DNA of 64,000 bases from Mangrovimonas yunxiaonensis (GCF_000733475.1 NZ_JPFK01000007.1:62001-126000), one strand, 5' to 3'. Shown: positions 7,581 through 16,019, numbered from the stretch's first letter. Numbers and translations: made by a program. Notes: generated by a model not told the origin, from the letters alone.

Positions 7581-9020
7581 TCAATACTTAATACACACAT
7601 TCTTGGGTTCGGTAAAAAAGCGCAGGGCTTCAAAACCGCCTTCACGACCAACGCCAGAAGCTTTCATGCCGCCAAAAGGGGTTCGCAAATCGCGCATTAA
7701 CCAGGTATTCACCCACACAATACCAGCGTGTATTTGGTTGCTTAGGCGCATGGTACGTTTTAAATCGTTTGTCCAAAGGGTGGCCGATAAGCCGTATTTT
7801 ACTTTGTTGGCCATTTGTAGCACATCGTCTTCGGTATTAAACGGCATAATAGTTACCACAGGGCCAAAAATTTCTTCTTGGTTTACGCGACAGTCATCCG
7901 TTGTGACTTCAATAACGGTTGGTTCTAAATAATAACCGTTTTCAAAACCTGCAACAGTTACACGATTACCGCCACAAAGGACCTTGCCGTTTTCTTCTTT
8001 GGCAATTTGTATGCAATCCATTACTTTTTCTAAATGTGGTTTAGAAACTAAAGCACCAATATTAGTATCGTTTTTAGATGGATGACCAACTTTGAGTTGC
8101 TTTACTTTTTTAACATAATCGGTTTTGAACTTCTCATAGATGGAAGCTTCCACAAAAATACGACTGCCACATAAACAAATTTGACCTTGATTGGCGAACG
8201 ATGATTTCACGGTTGTTTTCAGCATATCGTCATAATCGCAATCGGCAAAAATGATGTTAGGGTTTTTGCCGCCTAATTCCAAAGACAGTTTTTTAAACAT
8301 TGGCGCAGCAGTTCTAGCAATATGAGCTCCTGTTGCCGTGCCTCCAGTAAACGATATGGCTTTAATGTCGGGATGCTCAATAATGGCTTGGCCAGTAGTG
8401 GTTCCCAAACCGTGAACAATGTTTAAAACACCTTTAGGTAAGCCCGCTTTATTGCAGATTTCGCCTAGTAAATAAGCGGTCATAGGTGTAACTTCACTGG
8501 GTTTTGCCACCACGCAGTTTCCTGCTGCTAAGGCTGGAGCGATTTTCCAAGTAAACAGGTATAAGGGTAAATTCCATGGAGAAATACACCCCACCACGCC
8601 AATAGGCTGGCGTAAGGTGTAGTTTATGGCATTCATACCAACACTTTCGTGACTTTCACTGGCAAATTGTGTAATGGCATTGGCAAAAAAACGAAAGTTA
8701 CTTGACGCACGTGGAATATCAATAGCTTTAGCCAAGCTAATGGGTTTGCCATTGTCTTCGCTTTCGGCTTGAGCTAATTTGCCGAGGTTGGCCTCAATGC
8801 CTTCCGATATTTTTAGTAAAATGCGGCTGCGTTCTTCTAAGGTTGTTTGCGACCAACTAGGAAACGCCGATTTGGCGGCAATGTAAGCGTTTTCAACATC
8901 TTCTTTTGATGAGTTGGGAATTTGCCCATATACTTCGCCGTTGGCAGGACAAAAATTATCAATCCATTCGTTGGAGGATGGCTCGTGAAAATTGCCGTTA
9001 ATGTAGTTTTTTATGTCCAT
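7581..9020 (-). CDS. nbaE: 2-aminomuconate 6-semialdehyde dehydrogenase
   Basis: This aldehyde dehydrogenase of 479 residues oxidises 2-aminomuconate semialdehyde to 2-aminomuconate with NAD+. Family residues are in place: N150 in SPWNLPLY, E248 in LELGGKNP and the nucleophile C282 in GQICLCGS. The start is taken as ATG 9020; an in-frame TTG 21 bases upstream adds only non-conserved residues. Assignment over other hydroxymuconic semialdehyde dehydrogenases comes from the context: nbaF upstream and nbaC/nbaD downstream. Confidence 0.92.
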   Translation of the reverse strand: MDIKNYINGNFHEPSSNEWIDNFCPANGEVYGQIPNSSKEDVENAYIAAKSAFPSWSQTTLEERSRILLKISEGIEANLGKLAQAESEDNGKPISLAKAIDIPRASSNFRFFANAITQFASESHESVGMNAINYTLRQPIGVVGCISPWNLPLYLFTWKIAPALAAGNCVVAKPSEVTPMTAYLLGEICNKAGLPKGVLNIVHGLGTTTGQAIIEHPDIKAISFTGGTATGAHIARTAAPMFKKLSLELGGKNPNIIFADCDYDDMLKTTVKSSFANQGQICLCGSRIFVEASIYEKFKTDYVKKVKQLKVGHPSKNDTNIGALVSKPHLEKVMDCIQIAKEENGKVLCGGNRVTVAGFENGYYLEPTVIEVTTDDCRVNQEEIFGPVVTIMPFNTEDDVLQMANKVKYGLSATLWTNDLKRTMRLSNQIHAGIVWVNTWLMRDLRTPFGGMKASGVGREGGFEALRFFTEPKNVCIKY

Positions 9021-9031
9021 ATTTTTAGATG

Positions 9032-9082
9032 ATAGAACCAAGAGGCAGGAACCAAGACATCTTGGTCTGGAGCCTTGCTTCT
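9032..9082. repeat. Palindromic repeat between nbaF and nbaE
   Basis: The core ACCAAGA-CA-TCTTGGT (9051-9066) is a perfect hairpin. It is flanked by weaker complementary arms rich in AAGAGGC and GCCTTGCTTCTT. No U-run follows, so it is not a simple terminator. It may be a small mobile palindromic element or an mRNA-processing structure. Confidence 0.5.
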
Positions 9083-9089
9083 TATGTTT

Positions 9090-9500
9090 TTACACGTTCT
9101 TTTTATAGGCCATCACCTTAATTTCGACCACCAAATCGGGGTGTGGTAATTGGTGTACCGCAACAGTGGTTCTGGTTGGCCCGTTCGCTTTGTCGAAAAA
9201 CTCGGCGTACGCTTTGTTGTAACCTGCAAAGTCGTTCATATTTACAAGAAATGAGGTTACATCAACCACATCTTTAAGCGAAGCACCAACAGTTTGTAGG
9301 TTTTTGTCAATATTCTTTAAAACTTCCCGTGTTTGCACTTCGGCATTCAGGCGTTTGGTGCCCATCTCGTCAATAATATCTACACCGGCAATGGTATTGT
9401 CTGCTCTTCGTGAGCTGGTGCCCGATACAAAAATAAAGTCGCCTACAACTTTAACGTGTGGGTAAGCGCCGCGTGGGGTTACATTAGTTCCTTTGTTCAT
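9090..9500 (-). CDS. nbaF: 2-aminomuconate deaminase (RidA family)
   Basis: A RidA/YjgF-fold protein of 136 residues. Family hallmarks are SGTSSRR near 26-32, the substrate-binding Arg R110 in GPTRTTVAV, and the C-terminal strand VVEIKVMAY. Placed directly between kmo and nbaE, it matches the NbaF/AmnD deaminases, which convert 2-aminomuconate to 4-oxalocrotonate and ammonia. A general enamine deaminase of the same fold cannot be excluded by sequence alone, but the operon makes NbaF likely. Confidence 0.9.
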   Translation of the reverse strand: MNKGTNVTPRGAYPHVKVVGDFIFVSGTSSRRADNTIAGVDIIDEMGTKRLNAEVQTREVLKNIDKNLQTVGASLKDVVDVTSFLVNMNDFAGYNKAYAEFFDKANGPTRTTVAVHQLPHPDLVVEIKVMAYKKNV

Positions 9501-9518
9501 AATGTTTTTGTCATTTTG

Positions 9519-9592
9519 TTATTCTGCACTTGGTTCAGAATTTATTGATACTTTTTACGGTTGAAATGAATTCCGCATTGTAGTGCGGAATG
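9519..9592. repeat. Two degenerate palindromic repeat units between kmo and nbaF
   Basis: The first unit (9519-9544) reads TTATTCTGCACTTGGTTCAG and on, with TTCTG/CAGAA arms. The second, on the opposite strand (9568-9592), contains the perfect hairpin TTCCGCA-TTGTAG-TGCGGAA (9571-9590). Both follow the pattern TCATTCYGCACT..NGAAT that recurs between genes of many flavobacteria (from memory). The second unit ends 5 bp from the kmo stop codon. Confidence 0.5.
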
Positions 9593-9597
9593 ATAAA

Positions 9598-11010
9598 CTA
9601 CTTCAATCCTGCAATTCTATCGTCTTCCAGCATGTTCTCGGTTTCGGTTTTTACATCTTCCAAAACGTTTTTTAAGTCTGCTTTTGCTATATTGGTTACT
9701 GCTGGGATATTGCCGTCGGCCAACATGTTTAAAATGGCCTTGTCTTGGGCGCGACCTCTTAGCATGGCGTCACGATAGCCAATATCTTCATTAAAGGTAA
9801 CCAAGGAATATTTTGATGAATACTCGGTTGGGAATTCTTTTTCAAAAGCCATTTCCAGGTTGCGTTTTTCTCTAAAATTAGTATGGTTTACATGGCCTTT
9901 CATTTCGTGAAAATTGTCGATTGCTAAATCGGCAATGGCATCGGTGTCTTTTTTTCTATTGGCTTGGTACACTTTAAAAATGGTTTCCCAGTCTTGATGT
10001 CCTTCATCTAGTACTTTATCAAATTCGGTAACATCTTCAAACGAGGCATTCATGCCCTGGCCATAAAAGGGAACAATGGCATGTGCAGCATCGCCCATTA
10101 ACAGGGTGTTGCCTTTGTAGTGCCAAGGCGCACATTTAACAGTGCCTAATGGCGATGTTGGGTTTTTAAAGAAATCGTCAACCAGATTCGGCATGAGCTC
10201 TAAGGCGTCTTTAAAGTATTTTTCGAAGAATTCTAAAACGTGTTCTTTGGTGGTTAAGTTGTTGAAATTGTATTCGCCTTCATCAAAACTTAAAAAGAGG
10301 GTAACGGTAAAACTGCCGTCTAGGTTAGGCAGCGCAATAAGCATAAATGCTTCGCGTCCCCAAATATGAAGGGCGTTTTTAAAAGTTTTATAACTGCCGT
10401 TTTCTCCTGGAAGAATGCTTAATTCCTTATACCCATGGGTTAGCCAGTCTTGTGAAAAGCTGAACAAAAACTTCTTACCTAAGTAATAGCTTTGGCGTAG
10501 TGCAGAGCCTGCGCCATCTGTGGCAAAAATAACATCAGCATCTTCGATAAACTCTTTTTTAGTGTCGTAGTCTTTGAAAAGTGCTGTGGTTTTTTCAAAA
10601 TCAACTGACAAGCATTTTTTATTGAAATGAATGTTGACGTTATCGTGCTTTTCGGCTTCGGTGAGTAGTAATTCGTTTAAACCACCACGAGAAATGGAGT
10701 TGATGTATTCGTGCTCACGCCCACTGTATGGTGCTAAAATAGTCTGGCCTTCTATATCGTGAAGCATTCGTCCTTTCATTGGAATACAGAGCGGCATGAC
10801 TTTATCTAAAATACCAACCAAGTTCATAGCCTTAATACCACGATCTGAAAACGCTAAGTTTATGGACCGACCAGCGCTAATATCTACTTTTCGCATGTCT
10901 GGGCGCATTTCCATAACGGTAACGTTGTAGCCGCGTTGTCCCAACCGTAAAGCCAGTAGGGAACCACAAAGGCCTGCGCCAATAATGAGTATGTTTTGTT
11001 GTTTAGTCAT
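9598..11010 (-). CDS. kmo: Kynurenine 3-monooxygenase
   Basis: An FAD-dependent aromatic hydroxylase of 470 residues that makes 3-hydroxykynurenine from kynurenine with NADPH and O2. The dinucleotide motif GAGLCG is at 11-16 and the second FAD motif GDAAHAIVPFYGQGMNA lies near residue 310. Length and the PFYGQGMNA segment are typical of KMO as against other hydroxylases. The ATG overlaps the kynU stop by 8 bp, so the two are translationally coupled. It is followed by a 97-bp gap with repeats before nbaF. Confidence 0.96.
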   Translation of the reverse strand: MTKQQNILIIGAGLCGSLLALRLGQRGYNVTVMEMRPDMRKVDISAGRSINLAFSDRGIKAMNLVGILDKVMPLCIPMKGRMLHDIEGQTILAPYSGREHEYINSISRGGLNELLLTEAEKHDNVNIHFNKKCLSVDFEKTTALFKDYDTKKEFIEDADVIFATDGAGSALRQSYYLGKKFLFSFSQDWLTHGYKELSILPGENGSYKTFKNALHIWGREAFMLIALPNLDGSFTVTLFLSFDEGEYNFNNLTTKEHVLEFFEKYFKDALELMPNLVDDFFKNPTSPLGTVKCAPWHYKGNTLLMGDAAHAIVPFYGQGMNASFEDVTEFDKVLDEGHQDWETIFKVYQANRKKDTDAIADLAIDNFHEMKGHVNHTNFREKRNLEMAFEKEFPTEYSSKYSLVTFNEDIGYRDAMLRGRAQDKAILNMLADGNIPAVTNIAKADLKNVLEDVKTETENMLEDDRIAGLK

Positions 11011-12271
11011 TTAATATTTCTTTCAAACGGTTAACCATTTTGTACACATCTTCATAACTGTTGTAAAGTGGTACTGGGGCACAACGAATGACATCGGGTT
11101 CGCGCCAGTCTGCAATTACGCCAGCTTGGGTTAATTTGTCGAATAATGCCCGATTGGCATTTTTTACTTGTATAGACAATTGGCAACCTCTGTTTTCAGG
11201 GTTTTCTGGGGTGATAATACGAATGGTATCTTCGCCTAATTGTTTCAGTAAGAATTCAAAATAGCCTGTTAGGGTTTTGGATTTTTGGGCTAAGGCGTTC
11301 ATGCCAACTTCACCAAAAATGTCTAGCGATGCTCTAATGGCTGCTAACGATAAAATAGGCGGGTTGCTTAATTGCCAGCCTTCGGCACCAGGAAGTACAT
11401 CAAACTCGTGGCGCATGTTAAAGCGGGTTTGCTTGTTGTGGCTCCACCATCCTGTAAAACGGTTTAAGGTTTTGTTGTGGGCATGGCGTTCATGAACAAA
11501 AGCACCAGCTAAACTTCCAGGGCCCGAGTTTAGGTATTTGTAAGAGCACCAAACGGCAAAATCGGCACCCGAATCGTGAAGGTTTAATGGCACGTTTCCA
11601 GCACCGTGAGCACAATCGAACCCCACCATACAGCCGTGTTTGTGGCCTAGGGAGGTAATGCGTTTCATGTTAAAAAACTGTCCGGTGTAGTAATTGGTGT
11701 TGCCAATTAAAATAAGGGCAATTTCGTCGCCTTGTGTGTTTAAAATAGCCTCTAAATCCTCAAGGTGTAACAATTCTTCGTTTGGGCGTGGTTTCCAAAG
11801 GACCAACCCGTCCTTGTCATCGTATCCATGGTGGCGAAGTTGCGATTCAACGGCGTACTTGTCGCTTGGAAACGCATCGCTCTCTATTAAAATCTTGTAG
11901 CGTGTTTTTGTGGGTTTGTAAAAGCTTACCATCATAAAGTGTAGGTTGGCGGTAAGGGTATTCATGGTAACCACTTCCAAAGGTTTTGCGCCTACTACTT
12001 TTGCCATATTTTCGGTAAGAAATTCGTGGTAGGGCAACCAAGGGTTTTTGGCTTGGGTATGGCCTTCTACGCCTAAATTGGCCCAATCGTTCAGCTCTTG
12101 GTCAATGTAATCTTTTGTGGCTTTTGGTTGGAGGCCTAAAGAGTTTCCGCAGAGATAAACAAGCTCGTTTCCATTGTTGTCTTTTGGAATGTGAAACTTG
12201 TTGCGGTACCTTTTTAACGGATCGTTTTGGTCCATTTCTTTTGCGAAATCCAGACCTGTTTTATAGTTCAA
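11003..12271 (-). CDS. kynU: Kynureninase
   Basis: A PLP enzyme of 422 residues that cleaves 3-hydroxykynurenine to 3-hydroxyanthranilate and alanine. The PLP lysine is K245 in CSYKYLNSGPG, and the PLP-binding D219 and H222 lie in GFDCAHGAGN. The start appears to be TTG at 12271 (reading NYKTGLDFA), because no in-frame ATG occurs upstream and the next one (residue 13) would cut conserved sequence. It is the first gene of the operon, with a predicted -7 box 27 bp upstream. No tryptophan 2,3-dioxygenase or formamidase gene is in the window. Confidence 0.96.
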   Translation of the reverse strand: MNYKTGLDFAKEMDQNDPLKRYRNKFHIPKDNNGNELVYLCGNSLGLQPKATKDYIDQELNDWANLGVEGHTQAKNPWLPYHEFLTENMAKVVGAKPLEVVTMNTLTANLHFMMVSFYKPTKTRYKILIESDAFPSDKYAVESQLRHHGYDDKDGLVLWKPRPNEELLHLEDLEAILNTQGDEIALILIGNTNYYTGQFFNMKRITSLGHKHGCMVGFDCAHGAGNVPLNLHDSGADFAVWCSYKYLNSGPGSLAGAFVHERHAHNKTLNRFTGWWSHNKQTRFNMRHEFDVLPGAEGWQLSNPPILSLAAIRASLDIFGEVGMNALAQKSKTLTGYFEFLLKQLGEDTIRIITPENPENRGCQLSIQVKNANRALFDKLTQAGVIADWREPDVIRCAPVPLYNSYEDVYKMVNRLKEILND

Positions 12272-12297
12272 TGTGGGTTGCGTTTTTTGAGTTTTCC

Positions 12298-12305
12298 CAA
12301 AAATA
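12298..12305 (-). promoter_or_regulatory. Predicted -7 box (TATTTTTG) of the kynurenine operon
   Basis: Read on the minus strand this is an exact TAnnTTTG. Transcription would start near 12293, leaving a leader of about 22 nt before the kynU TTG. No terminator is seen inside the nine-gene run downstream. Confidence 0.55.
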
Positions 12306-12421
12306 CAAATAATAGGGACGTTTTAAAGGGAGATGTGTAAAAAAAGCACGGCATTCAGAGCAGATTTTTTTAAGGAATGTGCGCATTAATGTTGTATTTT
12401 AGAGGGTGAAATTTTATACAG

Positions 12422-13222
12422 ATGGAAGCACACAAAACGTATTTTGAAGTAAATAAAGCAACCTGGAATAAAAAAGTAGAGGTGCATGCCAAAAGCGCGA
12501 TGTACGATTTAGAGGCATTTAAACAAGGGAAAAGCTCTTTAATGCCTTACGAGCTTAAGGCTTTGGGCGATGTTGCTGGTAAGACATTGTTGCATTTGCA
12601 ATGCCATTTTGGGCAGGATACGTTAAGTTGGAGCAGGGCAGGAGCAAAATGCACAGGCATTGATTTAAGCGACGAAGGCATAAAATTAGCAAAAGCGCTT
12701 AATGCCGAATTGAATTTGGATGCCCATTTTGTATGCTGTAATGTCTTTGAAACATCCAAACATGTTCATGAAACTTTTGATGTAGTATTTACCAGTTATG
12801 GGGTTATTGGCTGGTTGCCCGATTTAAGGCCTTGGGCGCAAATGATTTTTGAAAGGTTAAAACCTGGAGGGATATTTTACATGGTTGAGTTCCATCCTAT
12901 AGTTTGGATGTTTGACTACCTTGAAGAACCGCCCAAATTAAAATATGGTTACATGCAGGATGAGGTTATTTACGAAGAATATGAAGGCACCTATGCAGAT
13001 GGCGAATCGAAAATGGTTAGTAAGGAATACGGTTGGAACCACGGTTTGGGCGCGGTTGTTTCTGCTTTGGCCGAAGCGGGATTGCACATAACATGTTTAA
13101 AGGAACACGACGAAAGCCCTTATAATGTGCTGCCCGATTTGGAAAAAACCACCTCTGGGATGTATGTAACCAAAGACAAGCTTTATCCCTTAATTTTTGA
13201 GATTAAAGCAACAAAACCTTAA
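12422..13222 (+). CDS. Class I SAM-dependent methyltransferase
   Basis: The 266-residue protein has SAM motif I at about 56-70 (LLHLQCHFGQDTLSW), the acidic ribose-binding residue in GIDLSDEG, and a motif near FTSYGVIGWL. It belongs to the UbiE/Methyltransf_11/25 superfamily. The substrate cannot be told from sequence. It is transcribed divergently from kynU, with a -7-like box TATTTTAG at 12395-12402 (one mismatch), and ends convergently with msrA, overlapping by 4 bp. It is not clearly part of kynurenine metabolism. Confidence 0.8.
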   Translation: MEAHKTYFEVNKATWNKKVEVHAKSAMYDLEAFKQGKSSLMPYELKALGDVAGKTLLHLQCHFGQDTLSWSRAGAKCTGIDLSDEGIKLAKALNAELNLDAHFVCCNVFETSKHVHETFDVVFTSYGVIGWLPDLRPWAQMIFERLKPGGIFYMVEFHPIVWMFDYLEEPPKLKYGYMQDEVIYEEYEGTYADGESKMVSKEYGWNHGLGAVVSALAEAGLHITCLKEHDESPYNVLPDLEKTTSGMYVTKDKLYPLIFEIKATKP

Positions 13223-13908
13223 TGCTTGTTAAGATCTTTAATCAGGTCTTGAACGTTTTTCTTCACCAAAAGGGGGCAGCTTTGGTATAGTTTGTCCAGC
13301 CGTTTTTTAGAGACATTCTGAATGTATGGGTTGTTTGGATTGCGTTTTTCGTAGTTCTGGTGGTAGGCTTCGGCTTCCCAGAATTTTTGGAAAGGCATAA
13401 TTTCGGCAGCGATATGACCACCAATTTTTTTAGCCCACTCGGCTTTTTTGGCCTCTGCAATTTGTTTTTGCTCGTCGTTCTGATAGAAAATAATAGAGCG
13501 GTATTGTGAGCCCCAATCTGGCCCCTGGCCGTTGATTTGGGTAGGGTCTTGTGTGCTAAAATACACGTCTATTAAATTGGCGTAGCTTACTATGTTTGGG
13601 TCGTAAATAACTTCTACGGCCTCGGCATGGCCTGTTTGCCCGGTATTGCTAGACTCGTAGGTGGGATTTTTGGTGTGCCCACCAGAATATCCAGATATGG
13701 CTTCGTCTACACCAATAACACTTTCGTAAATGGCCTCGACACACCAAAAGCAACCGCTGGCAAAATAGGCTCTGGCCTTACCGTTTTGTAAAGGTATTTC
13801 AATAGGGGTGTTGTGTGTCATTGCTTGCTGTTTTTTGGGATTATTGTGCGCATGATTGTTACAATTAAATAAAAGGACAACCATAAGTATTGGAACAAAC
13901 TGTTTCAT
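13219..13908 (-). CDS. msrA: Peptide-methionine (S)-S-oxide reductase MsrA, lipoprotein form
   Basis: The 229-residue protein carries the MsrA active site GCFWCVEA with catalytic C53. An N-terminal hydrophobic segment ends in LLFNC (Cys16), a likely lipobox, so the enzyme is probably anchored in the cell envelope and repairs oxidised Met in exported proteins. The first 40 residues are extra compared with cytosolic MsrA. The C-terminal part has more Cys (YQSCPLL), a possible resolving cysteine. The gene ends tail to tail with the methyltransferase gene. Confidence 0.95.
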   Translation of the reverse strand: MKQFVPILMVVLLFNCNNHAHNNPKKQQAMTHNTPIEIPLQNGKARAYFASGCFWCVEAIYESVIGVDEAISGYSGGHTKNPTYESSNTGQTGHAEAVEVIYDPNIVSYANLIDVYFSTQDPTQINGQGPDWGSQYRSIIFYQNDEQKQIAEAKKAEWAKKIGGHIAAEIMPFQKFWEAEAYHQNYEKRNPNNPYIQNVSKKRLDKLYQSCPLLVKKNVQDLIKDLNKH

Positions 13909-14035
13909 AGCAAGGTTTTTTATGTAGTCGAAACAATACCGGAAACCTTAAGTAAAAAGGGCTGGAATTTTCTATGAGTGGTATAAAGGTATCATTTTTT
14001 TGTTAAAAATAGTTGTGTTGGTGTTTGTTGTTGAT

Positions 14036-14068
14036 AAAAAAAGCCCTTGCTACTGCAAGGGCTTTTTT
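14036..14068. terminator. Rho-independent terminator (bidirectional)
   Basis: GCCCTTGC-TACT-GCAAGGGC is flanked by an A-run and a T-run. It lies 21 bp past the stop of the Cys-less zinc-ribbon-family gene on the minus strand. Confidence 0.9.
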
Positions 14069-14088
14069 GGTGTATGGTCAAGTTTGGA

Positions 14089-14868
14089 TTAAAGCTTAGA
14101 AAATAGCTTCTCCATCTTTTCTTTTTCTTCTTCAGCTAATACGGCATCGACTAAAATACGGCCACTGTGCTCGTCGGTAATGATGCGTTTTCTGGTAGCG
14201 ATTTCCATTTGAATTTGTGGTGGAATGGTAAAGAAAGATCCTCCAGAGGCACCTCTTTCAATAGGTACAACGGCTAAGCCATTTTTTACGTTAGAACGTA
14301 TTCTGGTGTAGGCCTTAACCAATCGTTCTTCGATGTTCTCTTTGTAATCTTCAGATTTTTCGATTAGGGCTTTTTCTTCTTTTTCAGTTTCGGCTAAAAT
14401 GGCATCCAATTCATTTTTCTTGTGCTTAAGGTGCTGTTGGCGCTCTTTTAGTTTGTCCTTGGTTTCAGAAATAACCTCTTTCTTTTGCTCTATTTGAACT
14501 TTAAATTCTTTGATGTGCTTTTCTGCTAACTGAATTTCCAATTCCTGGAATTCAACCTCTTTGGTAAGCGAGTTGTACTCTCTGTTATTTCTAACGTTTT
14601 TTTGCTGCTCGCTGTACTTTTTGATGAGTGCTTTAGACTCTTCAATAAGATTTTTCTTATCGCTAATTTGATTGTCAATAGACTCCAAGCTAGAGTCTAA
14701 CTTGTCTAACCTTGTATTAAGACCTTCGACTTCGTCTTCCAAATCGCGAACTTCTAGAGGAAGTTCTCCACGAACATTTCTTATCTCATCGATGCGCGAG
14801 TCGATTAATTGCAAATCGTAAAGCGCTCTTAAACGCTCTTCTACAGTTAGTTCTTTCTTTTTTGCCAT
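14089..14868 (-). CDS. Coiled-coil protein of the C4-type zinc-ribbon family, lacking all cysteines
   Basis: The 259-residue protein is a long charged coiled coil (about 10-190) followed by the C-terminal module of the pfam02591-type family. The landmarks GLAVVPIERG, TIPPQ and SGRILVD match that module, but the four zinc-binding Cys are gone: ERGASGGSFF stands where CxxC is expected and TDEHSGRIL where the second pair is. The whole protein contains no Cys, so it cannot bind zinc in the usual way. It follows Nif3 by 3 bp, a pairing common in Bacteroidota. Function is unknown; a nucleic-acid or scaffold role is possible. Confidence 0.8.
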   Translation of the reverse strand: MAKKKELTVEERLRALYDLQLIDSRIDEIRNVRGELPLEVRDLEDEVEGLNTRLDKLDSSLESIDNQISDKKNLIEESKALIKKYSEQQKNVRNNREYNSLTKEVEFQELEIQLAEKHIKEFKVQIEQKKEVISETKDKLKERQQHLKHKKNELDAILAETEKEEKALIEKSEDYKENIEERLVKAYTRIRSNVKNGLAVVPIERGASGGSFFTIPPQIQMEIATRKRIITDEHSGRILVDAVLAEEEKEKMEKLFSKL

Positions 14869-14871
14869 ACT

Positions 14872-15966
14872 TTAAAAATAATTTACCGGATTGGTATTGG
14901 TCTTTGATAAAACGACTGCAAAATTAGTAATTTTTTTTGTAAGATAGGTGGTTAGGAGGTTTTTTGTGTACTGTTCGCTTTCAAAATGTCCAACATCGGC
15001 TAAAAGAATCTCGTTATTTGCCGAAAAAAAGTCGTGATATTTTAAATCGGCCGTTACATAGGCGTCTGCCTGCTGGGCTTTAGCTGCTTGAATGGCAAAA
15101 CTTCCCGAGCCTCCCAGAACAGCTATTTTTTTAATGGGCTTGCCTAATAATTTGCTGTGGCGAATGCACCGGGTGTTCATGCGGTTTTTTAAGAACGTTA
15201 AAAAATGAGCCTCGTCCATAGGCTGTTCAAGCTCACCAATCATGCCCATACCCGTGTTTTGGTTGTCGTTGTCTAGAGTGATAATGTCGTAAGCGACTTC
15301 TTCGTAAGGGTGTGCATTAAACAGCGCTTTTAAGATTTGACGTTGTTGGTGTTTTTCAAAAATAACGGCAATTTGGGTTTCTGCTTCGGTGTGTAGTTGG
15401 TTTTTATTGCCAACGCTTGGGGTTGCGGCATCGTTGCCCATAAATGTGCCATAGCCTTCTGTGTTAAAGCTGCAGTTACTGTAATTGCCTATGCTGCCAG
15501 CGCCGGCGCTAAAAAGGGCTTTTCTAACGCTTTCGGCAGCTTTATTGGGGACAAAAGTGATGAGTTTTTTAAGGCTGTTTTTTTGGGGGATTAATATGCG
15601 GTTGTTTACCAGTCCCAGTTTTTCGCAAATCGCATGGTTTACACCAAGGGGGGCATTGTCCAAAGCTGTGTGAATGGCATAAATGGCAATATCGTTTTTA
15701 ATGGCTTTTAAAACGGTTCGTTCGACATAATCCTTTCCGGTAATGCTTTTTAAGCCTTTAAAGACAATAGGATGAAAACTTACAATAAGGTTGCAGTTGT
15801 TAGCTATGGCCTCATCAACTACCTCTTCTAAGGTGTCTAGGGTAACTAAAACGCCCGTAAGGCTTTTGGTTTTGTCGCCTACCAATAGGCCAACATTGTC
15901 GAAATCTTCGGCATATGCCAAAGGTGCCAACGCTTCTAGATAATTAATGACATCCTGAATACTCAT
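14872..15966 (-). CDS. Nif3-like dinuclear metal centre protein
   Basis: A NIF3/YqfO-type protein of 364 residues. Metal-site landmarks are HPIVFKG with H65, AIHTALDN near 97-104, and the C-terminal DVGHFESE with its His and Glu. The long middle insertion (about 120-230, with HPYEEVAYDI) is the PII-like/CutA-type domain found in the longer members. Its biochemical role is still debated (GTP cyclohydrolase I type 2 is a common label). It leads a two-gene unit with the coiled-coil gene and is divergent from lpxK, with a -7 box at 15992-15999. Confidence 0.9.
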   Translation of the reverse strand: MSIQDVINYLEALAPLAYAEDFDNVGLLVGDKTKSLTGVLVTLDTLEEVVDEAIANNCNLIVSFHPIVFKGLKSITGKDYVERTVLKAIKNDIAIYAIHTALDNAPLGVNHAICEKLGLVNNRILIPQKNSLKKLITFVPNKAAESVRKALFSAGAGSIGNYSNCSFNTEGYGTFMGNDAATPSVGNKNQLHTEAETQIAVIFEKHQQRQILKALFNAHPYEEVAYDIITLDNDNQNTGMGMIGELEQPMDEAHFLTFLKNRMNTRCIRHSKLLGKPIKKIAVLGGSGSFAIQAAKAQQADAYVTADLKYHDFFSANNEILLADVGHFESEQYTKNLLTTYLTKKITNFAVVLSKTNTNPVNYF

Positions 15967-15991
15967 AAAGTTTTGGGTTTGGATTTAAAAA

Positions 15992-15999
15992 CAAATATA
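15992..15999 (-). promoter_or_regulatory. Predicted -7 box (TATATTTG) for the nif3 gene
   Basis: Exact TAnnTTTG on the minus strand. A transcript start near 15987 gives a leader of about 20 nt. It is only 7 bases from the divergent lpxK box. Confidence 0.55.
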
Positions 16000-16006
16000 A
16001 AATATT

Positions 16007-16014
16007 TACTTTCG
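16007..16014 (+). promoter_or_regulatory. Predicted -7 box (TACTTTCG) for lpxK
   Basis: One mismatch to TAnnTTTG; a TTTG at 15978-15981 could be the -33 element, though 26 bases away. The ATG at 16020 is 5 bases beyond the box, so the mRNA may be leaderless. Confidence 0.4.
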
Positions 16015-16019
16015 TTACT

